Shown here in pieces: positions 1 to 5,797 of a DNA stretch of 15,022 nt (position 1 is the stretch's first letter; the number at the start of each line of letters is the position of its first letter). This DNA is from Streptococcaceae bacterium (lineage in GTDB: Bacteria > Bacillota > Bacilli > Lactobacillales > Streptococcaceae). The stretch lies in contig WREM01000007.1 of assembly GCA_009779335.1 (NCBI GenBank), positions 1 to 15,022 of the forward strand, read 5' to 3'. Position numbers and translations under genes: made by a program. The notes below the pieces were generated by a model. It saw only the letters and a list, made by a program, of their open reading frames with translations, searched no databases and was not told the DNA's origin.

Positions 1-113
1 ACGTAAGGATATAATATTTTTCCTTGTGTGCCATCCATAAATATGACTTTCAGATTATTGAACTTTCTCAGTTGTCTTTTTGTCAGAGCGAAGTTTTTTG
101 AATATAAGTCCAT
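1..113 (-). CDS. Unknown protein, N-terminal fragment (runs off left edge)
   Basis: An open frame begins with ATG at 113-111 and stays open for 37 codons to the window edge. It reads MDLYSKNFALTKRQLRKF, then NNLKVIFMDGTQGKILYPYV. The start codon overlaps the stop of the upstream small gene by one base (TAATG), and an AGGAGAGG-like ribosome binding site sits in the last codons of that gene. This layout is typical of translational coupling, so the frame is probably real despite its short visible length. The N-terminus is basic and hydrophilic, with no signal peptide or membrane segment. I do not recognise the family and assign no function. Confidence 0.6.
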   Translation of the reverse strand, partial: MDLYSKNFALTKRQLRKFNNLKVIFMDGTQGKILYPY

Positions 114-325
114 TATTTCTTCCTCTCCTGCTCCATAAATGCTTGATATGATTCATAGTTGTCAAAAGAGGCATGTATAACTGAGTCAGGTAGTGTTACC
201 ATTTTTTGTAATAGCTCCACCATTACAGCAACTACCTGTACTTCAGTCATGTTTTCAACCTGTAGAGAAACTTCAGAAGTTTCCATATCTACTTTGACAA
301 TAAATTGACTTTCTTTTTCTTTCAT
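113..325 (-). CDS. Hypothetical 70-residue protein
   Basis: A complete small frame of 70 codons starts at ATG 325 and has a strong AAGGAG site (333-338) 7 bases upstream. An out-of-frame ATG at 330 lies too close to that site to be preferred. The product is acidic and soluble, with no membrane segment, cysteine or recognisable motif. Its pattern suggests beta strands (residues about 6-24) followed by helices (28-42 and 55-68); this is by eye only. It follows the terminator of the deoxynucleoside kinase gene, so it needs its own promoter or read-through. A TAAAAT (344-349) is the only -10-like string, with no good -35. It overlaps the next partial gene by one base, so the two probably form a small operon. 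Function unknown. Confidence 0.65.
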   Translation of the reverse strand: MKEKESQFIVKVDMETSEVSLQVENMTEVQVVAVMVELLQKMVTLPDSVIHASFDNYESYQAFMEQERKK

Positions 326-355
326 TTCATTGCTCCTTGAAATATTTTAGAAATA

Positions 356-389
356 CAAAAAACGCAGAATCCTTACGATTCCACGTTTT
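356..389 (-). terminator. Intrinsic terminator after the deoxynucleoside kinase gene
   Basis: Read on the minus strand, AAAACGTGGAATC pairs with GATTCTGCGTTTT, giving 13 base pairs including two G-U pairs, around a 5-base loop (GTAAG). The 3' arm runs straight into further Ts, making a run of six. The hairpin lies 60 bases after the kinase stop codon. On the plus strand the T-rich tract comes later and is interrupted, so this is chiefly a minus-strand terminator. Confidence 0.85.
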
Positions 390-449
390 GAGTGATATTT
401 TTTATTTATTTTAGTCTTGCAAACAAAACATAATACTTAGAAGCATGAA

Positions 450-1088
450 TTATTTCAAATTCAATACTTGCAGTTGTTGATCAATCTGTTCAAGAACAGC
501 TTCTAAATCTTTAGAGTTATTAACAAAGTCAATAGCATCACCATTAATACGAATTTTTGGTGAAACTTCATATTTTTCATACCATGTAGGATATTCATTA
601 TGAACCTGTTGGTAATATTCTTTAAGGCCTTCTTGTGATTCAAGTTGCTCGTAATCACGCCCACGCATCTGAATACGTGCAAGCATAGTATCAAATGAAA
701 CATCAATATAAACCAATAAATCAGGGCGTTTCTTAGGCATTCCTTCAAGCTCTTCAAGCATATTGTCCAGCAATTCTTTGTAAATATCTACTTCTTGCTT
801 AGTGACATTTCCGTTTTTGTGATTGAGTTCTAGGAAAAGCTCATCTTCAAATATGGAACGATCCAACACATTATTATCTGCTTTATAAGCCTTCTTGATG
901 GATTCAAAACGCTTATTTAAGAAATAAATTTGCAAAAGAAAAGCATATTGCTTAGGATTCTGATAGTAAAGGTCTAGGACAGGATTGTCATCCACTGCTT
1001 CGTAAAAAACATCTGTTCCTAAGTGTTCTCCTAAGGCCTTGGCAAGACTTGATTTTCCTGCACCAATCGTTCCCGCTAATACTATCAA
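450..1088 (-). CDS. Deoxynucleoside kinase (deoxyadenosine/deoxyguanosine kinase family)
   Basis: This enzyme phosphorylates deoxynucleosides with ATP in the cytosolic dNTP salvage pathway. The 212 residues match the bacterial dNK family in length and layout. They show the P-loop GTIGAGKSS (6-14), the substrate-site sequence FYEAVDDNP (28-36), the DRS motif (76-78) followed by IFED, and an arginine-rich lid region (about 137-145). Base specificity (dA, dG or dC) cannot be read from sequence alone. The frame has no ATG near its 5' end, and an in-frame stop lies about a dozen codons upstream. Initiation must be at TTG 1088 or at the adjacent ATT 1091, behind a strong GGAGG at 1100-1104. Spacing is 11 nt to TTG and 8 nt to ATT. 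The gene has its own promoter at the end of folC and its own terminator, so it is probably monocistronic. Confidence 0.92.
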   Translation of the reverse strand: MIVLAGTIGAGKSSLAKALGEHLGTDVFYEAVDDNPVLDLYYQNPKQYAFLLQIYFLNKRFESIKKAYKADNNVLDRSIFEDELFLELNHKNGNVTKQEVDIYKELLDNMLEELEGMPKKRPDLLVYIDVSFDTMLARIQMRGRDYEQLESQEGLKEYYQQVHNEYPTWYEKYEVSPKIRINGDAIDFVNNSKDLEAVLEQIDQQLQVLNLK

Positions 1089-1123
1089 AATTTTTCTTTC
1101 CTCCGATAATTTTTTCTTCTCTT

Positions 1124-1152
1124 ATTGTATGACAATATCTCTTTTTTGTCAC
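1124..1152 (-). promoter_or_regulatory. Sigma-A-type promoter for the deoxynucleoside kinase gene
   Basis: The minus strand carries -35 GTGACA (1147-1152; 5 of 6 consensus) and -10 TACAAT (1124-1129; 5 of 6), with a 17-base spacer. The -35 overlaps the folC stop codon. Initiation near 1117 would leave a leader of about 28 bases containing the GGAGG site. A small inverted repeat, TATTGT-CAT-ACAATA (1123-1137), covers the -10 and could be an operator or chance. Confidence 0.7.
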
Positions 1153-2429
1153 TTATTTGAAATGTATTTTCTCACTTGTGACATAAAATATAATGAACCT
1201 GTGAAAAGGATGATTTCATCTGATTTTGTTGTGTTTTTCAGTTGCAAATAGGCTTTTTCCCAGTCTTGCTCGAGTTGAACATTCTTTGCCTTCAAATGTG
1301 AATAGTCGGCTATATCCAGTGCCAAAGGATAATCAAAACTTGTCAGAGTCAGATTACTATGCTCGATGGTCATGAGCATTTCAATCATGGGCAGAATATC
1401 CTTAGTTGTAATAGCGGAAAAGATAACATTGATTTTCTTTCCCTTGAACTCTGTGGCTACATTTTCTAGGAGTCGTATCATGGCATGGCTATTGTGAGCC
1501 CCATCAAGAAGAGTTAAAGGTTCATCTGCAATTTTCTCCATACGAGCTGGCCATGTAGCCTGAGCTAATCCTTTACGAATCTGCTCTTCTGTAAGCTTCA
1601 TCCCCTTCTTCTCTGCATAAGTCAGTGCAGATTGAACAGCTAGTCCAGCATTTTCTATTTGATGCAGACCTAGTAATGACTTAGATAGGCTTTTATATTG
1701 AGCTTGTCCATTAGAGAAATCAAAGTCTTCATTTTCTTGAATGTTGATGACATAGTCTTTATTAAATTCTACGATAGGAGCATTTTTTTCATTTGCTATG
1801 TTTTCAATGACTTGCAAGGCTTCCAACTTAATATTCCCTGTGATAACGGGAGTCTTTTCTTTGATGATTCCTGCTTTTTGCCTCGCTATTGCTTCAAGAG
1901 TTGAGCCTAAGATATTCATGTGGTCATATCCAATGGTTGTAATCACAGATACAGCTGGTTGAATGACATTAGTAGAGTCTAACAGTCCTCCTAAGCCCAC
2001 TTCAATGATTGCCAAATCAACATGCTCATCAGAAAAATATTTCAAAGCCATTGCTGTGATAATTTCAAACTCCGTAATACCTGCAATCTCTTCAATTTCA
2101 TCCATTTCATCTACTAGAGGTTTGATCAGCTTCACATACTCAATCAGTTTATCATCTGGAATAGGTTGTGCATTGATGGACATTCGTTCTCCAAAAGTCT
2201 CGATATAGGGGCTGGTAAAGGAGGCAACTGTCATGCCCGTCTGCATAAATATACTACGCATGAAAGCAATAGTCGAACCCTTGCCATTAGTCCCTGCCAC
2301 ATGAATCATAGACAAGTTTTTTTCAGGATGTTCTAAACGCTCCAAAAGAGCTTGAACACGAATCAAGCCCGGGCGAATATTAAATTTTAATCTGGAATGA
2401 ATCCAGTCTAAAGCTTCTTCAATGCTCAT
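1149..2429 (-). CDS. folC: Bifunctional dihydrofolate synthase / folylpolyglutamate synthase
   Basis: FolC joins glutamate to dihydropteroate to make dihydrofolate and then extends the polyglutamate tail, using ATP, in the cytosol. The 426 residues fit the family length. An N-terminal RPGLIRVQALLERL region leads to the P-loop HVAGTNGKGS (43-52), a mobile loop SFTSPYIETFGERMSI, the GLGGLLDSTN segment, ITTIGYDHMNILG and QKAGIIK, and a C-terminal LLDGAHN motif. All are characteristic of the Mur-ligase-like folate ligases. Start ATG 2429 has AAGGA upstream and overlaps the stop of the Nudix gene by four bases (ATGA), so translation is coupled. It is the last gene of the folate operon. I see no terminator directly after it; the next gene's promoter overlaps its stop codon. 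Confidence 0.95.
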   Translation of the reverse strand: MSIEEALDWIHSRLKFNIRPGLIRVQALLERLEHPEKNLSMIHVAGTNGKGSTIAFMRSIFMQTGMTVASFTSPYIETFGERMSINAQPIPDDKLIEYVKLIKPLVDEMDEIEEIAGITEFEIITAMALKYFSDEHVDLAIIEVGLGGLLDSTNVIQPAVSVITTIGYDHMNILGSTLEAIARQKAGIIKEKTPVITGNIKLEALQVIENIANEKNAPIVEFNKDYVINIQENEDFDFSNGQAQYKSLSKSLLGLHQIENAGLAVQSALTYAEKKGMKLTEEQIRKGLAQATWPARMEKIADEPLTLLDGAHNSHAMIRLLENVATEFKGKKINVIFSAITTKDILPMIEMLMTIEHSNLTLTSFDYPLALDIADYSHLKAKNVQLEQDWEKAYLQLKNTTKSDEIILFTGSLYFMSQVRKYISNK

Positions 2430-2905
2430 CTGTTTTCCTTAAAATATTTTACAAATTCTTGTGGTGTTTCTTTCTCATTTAACAGAAATGTAGGAAGTTC
2501 TGCCTCTTCTCTTTCTGTATCCATTAACTTTAATAAATATCGAAAATCAATATGCTCATGTGCAAATTCATTTTTTATTGGATGAGCAGGAATATTGATA
2601 ATATTAACATCAATCAACGTCCCCTTCTCAGCTCTATAACCTGTTTCTTCATGAAATTCACGGATTGCAGTCTCTTCTGGAGATTCCTCCAATTCCACAT
2701 GACCTGCTGGGAGTAGAAGTTCTTTTTGATAGGGATGTTCAATAAAAAACAGCTTATTGCCCTTGAATACTACTGAACTTGCTGAGGCTTGCACATCTGG
2801 ATTTTCTTTCCCTCGAAGGTGGTCATTTTCAGATAAGAGTTGACGAATTTTCTCATATTTACTCTCTGAAAAGTCTTTGGTTAAATCTATTAAGTCTTGG
2901 TTCAT
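2426..2905 (-). CDS. folQ: Nudix hydrolase, probable dihydroneopterin triphosphate pyrophosphohydrolase
   Basis: A complete Nudix box is visible at residues 68-90: G68, E74, then REFHEETGY (82-90), matching the G-x5-E-x7-RE-U-x-EE-x-G-U pattern with all metal-binding glutamates. Total length is 159 residues, with an N-terminal helical extension of about 40 residues before the Nudix fold. In Lactococcus lactis the Nudix gene at this exact place in the folate cluster (ylgG) was shown to remove pyrophosphate from dihydroneopterin triphosphate, the step between FolE and FolB. I transfer that role by position and family, since substrate specificity cannot be read from the box. Start ATG 2905 lies one base after the folP stop, with AGGAG upstream; the 3' end overlaps folC by four bases. 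Confidence 0.85.
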   Translation of the reverse strand: MNQDLIDLTKDFSESKYEKIRQLLSENDHLRGKENPDVQASASSVVFKGNKLFFIEHPYQKELLLPAGHVELEESPEETAIREFHEETGYRAEKGTLIDVNIINIPAHPIKNEFAHEHIDFRYLLKLMDTEREEAELPTFLLNEKETPQEFVKYFKENR

Positions 2906-2906
2906 A

Positions 2907-3752
2907 TCAATGCTCCTGATAAATTTTCAACCCATCTATTAAAAGTCGAGTGGCTTTGACATCATGTACACGCAAAATGCGTCCACCATCAGCAATCATC
3001 TTTGCTTCAAATAGCAGAGTAGGAATCAGTCTATCTTCTACTGGCACATCAAAAATATGAGTCATAAATGACTTACGTGAGATAGCGACCATAATTGGAA
3101 AGCCTAATTGAGTCAGTTTTGCTGTTGATTTAATACGCTCGAGTGCATCGTATTTATTATCTCCTGTATAAAATCCTACACCTGCGTCAATGGCAATATT
3201 TTCTTTCTTTAAGCCTATCTGCAATAATTTCTGGGTATTGGCTTGAAAAAAGGCAGGAAATTCATCCGCTACACACTCTGCATACTGAAACTCTGTGCGT
3301 CCATTATTCATAGATACCACTGCTGGTTGATACTTAGCAATGATTTCTAGTTTTTCTTCTGTGTCAAATCCATCAATATCATTGATAATATCAGCACCTG
3401 CTTGAAGTCCCTGCTCCATCACATAGGCTTCATCCGTATCAATAGCGAGGACTGTTTGAGGAAATTTTTGACGTAAAATTTCAAGTGGTTCTTTTAACCG
3501 TTCCCATTCTTGCTCAGGAGAAATATCTTCATAACCGGGGCGAGAGGACTTTGCCCCTAATTCAATCACATCTGCCCCATTGTCAAGATCAGCTTGCACT
3601 CTGTTCACGATATAATCTATTTCTAAATTTCTTTCATTTCCATCATAGAATGAATCAGGCGTAACATTGACGATAGAGTAGATAATCGGCTTATCAGTTA
3701 AATCAAAGGAAAAATTCTTCCCAGACCATATCAATTTTTCATTGTTCATCAT
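2907..3752 (-). CDS. folP: Dihydropteroate synthase (sulfonamide target)
   Basis: FolP condenses hydroxymethyl-dihydropterin diphosphate with p-aminobenzoate to give dihydropteroate. The 281 residues form the expected TIM-barrel enzyme. Visible motifs in order are IVNVTPDSFYDGN (pterin and loop 1), GADVIELGAKSSRPG (loop 2), AIDTD, IINDID, IDAGVGF, SRKSF and RVHDV. These supply the Asn, Asp, Lys, Arg and His residues known from other DHPS enzymes. Two places differ from the usual consensus: loop 2 has KSSRPG where ESTRPG is common, and the middle strand reads VVSMNNGR where a His-Met pair is usual. This is divergent but looks functional. Two adjacent ATGs (3752, 3749) are possible starts behind AAGGA. 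The first overlaps the folKE stop (ATGA), so the two genes are coupled. Confidence 0.94.
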   Translation of the reverse strand: MMNNEKLIWSGKNFSFDLTDKPIIYSIVNVTPDSFYDGNERNLEIDYIVNRVQADLDNGADVIELGAKSSRPGYEDISPEQEWERLKEPLEILRQKFPQTVLAIDTDEAYVMEQGLQAGADIINDIDGFDTEEKLEIIAKYQPAVVSMNNGRTEFQYAECVADEFPAFFQANTQKLLQIGLKKENIAIDAGVGFYTGDNKYDALERIKSTAKLTQLGFPIMVAISRKSFMTHIFDVPVEDRLIPTLLFEAKMIADGGRILRVHDVKATRLLIDGLKIYQEH

Positions 3753-4798
3753 TTAATTCCTTCGAGAAATTCATTGCGTTTGGATTCATCGGTCTCGTAT
3801 TCTCCGAGATAGAAACTGGTGCGAGTCATTGAGTTAGATTTTCTTACACCACGCATTTCCACGCACATATGACGTGCTTCAATAAGAACAGCTACTGCCT
3901 TAGGATTTAATATTTCCTGCAAAGTTTCTGCGATTTCACGAGTGATATTTTCCTGAACAGAAAGCTTGCGAGAAACGTAATTGACTAGCCGTGGAATCTT
4001 GCTCAAACCAATAATATTCCCCTCTTGTGGCAAATAAGCCACATGAACTTTTCCAAAAAATGGCAACATATGGTGCTCACACATAGAATAGAAATCAATG
4101 TCTTTGACCATGACCATTTGTTCCTGTTCAGAAGGTTCAATCTTAAACAATTTGTACTCATCAAATGGTCCTGATTTTTGTGACGATAAGATTTCTTCAT
4201 ACATCTTTGCAACACGAGTAGGGGTCTCAATTAAGCCCTCACGTTCAGGGTTTTCTCCTACAGCCGAAAGAATTTGTCTTATTGCCGATTCAATGCGATG
4301 TTGTGGTTCATCCTCAGCTTCTATCACTTCAACCATTTGCTGACTATCCTTTAGAGATTCAACAGCTTGCTCTACTTGAGAACGATATGCAAAATCTTCT
4401 GCCATGATTTCCTGCAGAGGCACAAGTACAAAAAGACGATGAAAGACCTCTTTATGCGGAATGATTAACTCATCAGTATTCATCTCTTCTTTATCATAGA
4501 AAAGAATATCAATATCAATGGTACGGGGTCCCCAATGTATCTCACGAGTACGTCCTAATCGTGCTTCAACCGAATGGATAAACTTCAAAAGCTCTACAGG
4601 ATTTAATCCCGTTGCAATTCTGAGCACTTGATTGACGAAATCATCTTGCTCTACCTCTCCTACTGGCGAAGTTTGATAACATTGTGAACGTTTATCAATG
4701 AGGATTGCAGGGCTCTCTCCAAGCAGATTAACCGCACGATTAAGGTAATCCTGACGGTCTCCTATATTTGAACCAAGGCTTAAATATACTGTTTTCAT
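3749..4798 (-). CDS. folKE: Fused HPPK (FolK) and GTP cyclohydrolase I (FolE)
   Basis: One 349-residue protein carries two folate enzymes. Residues 1 to about 160 are 6-hydroxymethyl-7,8-dihydropterin pyrophosphokinase: YLSLGSNIGDRQ (5-16), the metal-binding GPRTIDIDILFYD (90-102, Asp95 and Asp97) and IPHKEVFHRLFVLVPL. Residues about 165-349 are GTP cyclohydrolase I: REGLIETPTRVAKMY, then CEHHMLPFFGK with zinc ligand Cys240, the IGLSKIPRL segment, and RHMCVEMRGVRK with Cys312. The acidic stretch around 150-165 is the likely linker. The FolK-FolE fusion is the form known from Lactococcus lactis, whereas pneumococcus fuses FolK to FolB. The start is supported by AAGGGG 6 bases upstream. There is no break or frameshift between the halves. 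The protein thus catalyses the first pathway step and the one before FolP. Confidence 0.96.
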   Translation of the reverse strand: MKTVYLSLGSNIGDRQDYLNRAVNLLGESPAILIDKRSQCYQTSPVGEVEQDDFVNQVLRIATGLNPVELLKFIHSVEARLGRTREIHWGPRTIDIDILFYDKEEMNTDELIIPHKEVFHRLFVLVPLQEIMAEDFAYRSQVEQAVESLKDSQQMVEVIEAEDEPQHRIESAIRQILSAVGENPEREGLIETPTRVAKMYEEILSSQKSGPFDEYKLFKIEPSEQEQMVMVKDIDFYSMCEHHMLPFFGKVHVAYLPQEGNIIGLSKIPRLVNYVSRKLSVQENITREIAETLQEILNPKAVAVLIEARHMCVEMRGVRKSNSMTRTSFYLGEYETDESKRNEFLEGIK

Positions 4799-4814
4799 TG
4801 GTTTCCCCTTATAC

Positions 4815-5168
4815 TTATCTTGTCATTTCCACTTCTGTAGAATCTAATACCCCATCAATAGGTAGATCTAGCTTACGCACATGTATCGTCACTGATTGAA
4901 TTTTATCTTGATGAGCTTCTTTGATTTTCCCTGCAATTTCATAAGCAAGCGTTTCAATCAGATCAACTCGTGAATGCTCAACACTCACCTTTGTAATTTC
5001 ATAAAAATCTGCATAAGACAATGTTTCTGATAGTTCATCCTTCCCAGAAAAATCAAAATTCGTCTCTATGATCAGATCAATCTCAATCCTCTGCCCTGTG
5101 ATTTTCTCTTCTGGCAAAACACCAATGTGAGAATGAAATTTCATGTTATTAATTTTAATTTTGTACAT
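4815..5168 (-). CDS. folB: Dihydroneopterin aldolase
   Basis: FolB cleaves dihydroneopterin to 6-hydroxymethyl-dihydropterin and glycolaldehyde. The 117 residues match the usual 115-125 of this homo-octameric enzyme. Family signatures seen are HIGVLPEEKITGQ (14-26) with the conserved Glu, ETLSYADFYEI (48-58) with Tyr52, LIETLA (70-75) with the pterin-binding Glu72, and HVRKLDLPI (96-104) with the catalytic Lys99. The start ATG 5168 follows the ysxC stop after 8 bases and has AGGA 6 bases upstream. Seventeen bases separate its stop from folKE, so it is a middle gene of the operon with no promoter of its own visible. Confidence 0.94.
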   Translation of the reverse strand: MYKIKINNMKFHSHIGVLPEEKITGQRIEIDLIIETNFDFSGKDELSETLSYADFYEITKVSVEHSRVDLIETLAYEIAGKIKEAHQDKIQSVTIHVRKLDLPIDGVLDSTEVEMTR

Positions 5169-5176
5169 CTTCTATC

Positions 5177-5758
5177 CTAAATATATTGTTCAATCGCTTT
5201 CCAAGCCTCTTCAACTCCTGTTTTATTAAAGCTTGAAAAAATAATAAAATCATCTGTTGAGTCAAATTGTAGAGCTTTCTTAATCACTGATTCATGCTTA
5301 TTCCATTTTCCACGAGGGATTTTATCTGCTTTAGTTGCCACCATGATAACTGGAATATCATAATACTTGAGAAATTCATACATGAGTATGTCATCTTCGG
5401 AGGGCTCATGCCTCAAATCTACCAATGCAACAACAGCTTTAAGGTTGGGAGCTGTGGTCAGATATTCTTCAATTAATTTCCCGAACTGCTCTCGTGCTTT
5501 TTTTGACACTTTGGCATAACCATAACCCGGGACATCGACGAAATGTACGGTATCATCTATGTTATAGAAATTCAGCAATTGTGTCTTTCCCGGTGTGCTA
5601 GACGTCCGGGCAAAATTTTTGCGATTAAGTAAGGTATTGATAAAGCTTGATTTCCCCACATTAGAACGTCCAGCCAATGCAATCTCAGGCATATCTGTTT
5701 CAGGATATTGCTTGCTAGAGGCCGCAGAAATAGTTAGCGTTAAATTGTTTAAGTTCAT
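5177..5758 (-). CDS. ysxC: Ribosome biogenesis GTPase YsxC/EngB
   Basis: This GTPase of the TrmE-Era-EngA-EngB class is needed for late assembly of the 50S ribosomal subunit. The 193 residues show all G motifs: G1 GRSNVGKS (30-37), the G2 threonine near TSSTPGKTQ (52-60), G3 DVPGYG (75-80), G4 TKAD (142-145) and G5 SS (175-176). The start ATG 5758 is well fixed, because an in-frame TAA lies two codons upstream. There is no Shine-Dalgarno sequence. An extended -10 TGATATAAT ends 6 bases before the ATG, so the message is predicted to start at or next to the initiation codon. It is the first gene of the folate operon. In L. lactis the same gene also precedes folB. Confidence 0.95.
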   Translation of the reverse strand: MNLNNLTLTISAASSKQYPETDMPEIALAGRSNVGKSSFINTLLNRKNFARTSSTPGKTQLLNFYNIDDTVHFVDVPGYGYAKVSKKAREQFGKLIEEYLTTAPNLKAVVALVDLRHEPSEDDILMYEFLKYYDIPVIMVATKADKIPRGKWNKHESVIKKALQFDSTDDFIIFSSFNKTGVEEAWKAIEQYI

Positions 5759-5764
5759 ATTTTA

Positions 5765-5773
5765 ATTATATCA
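5765..5773 (-). promoter_or_regulatory. Extended -10 promoter of the ysxC-folate operon
   Basis: The minus strand reads TGA-TATAAT: a perfect -10 (5765-5770) preceded by the TG extension. At 17-base spacing the -35 position (5788-5793) holds CAGACC, a poor match, as is usual for extended -10 promoters. The expected transcription start, about 7 bases downstream, falls on the A of the ysxC ATG at 5758. The promoter sits directly in the T-tract side of the uvrC terminator. Confidence 0.72.
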
Positions 5774-5797
5774 AAAATCAGACTATTGGTCTGATTT
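5773..5797 (-). terminator. Intrinsic terminator of uvrC
   Basis: A perfect 9-base-pair stem, AAATCAGAC with GTCTGATTT, encloses the loop CAATA (5784-5788) and is followed by a run of five Ts on the minus strand. The uvrC stop codon (5783-5785) lies at the top of the hairpin, so the terminator is built into the end of the gene. It separates uvrC from the ysxC-folate operon. Confidence 0.78.

Noticed and set aside
1039..2208. Plus-strand frames opposite the deoxynucleoside kinase gene and folC
   Set aside because: They mirror clearly coding minus-strand sequence, with low-complexity Ser/Ile/Phe-rich translations typical of shadow frames.
4799..5176. Tetrahydrofolate riboswitch or other leader controlling the folate genes
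   Set aside because: The spacers are 8-17 bases and the operon start at ysxC is predicted to be leaderless, so there is no room for an aptamer.
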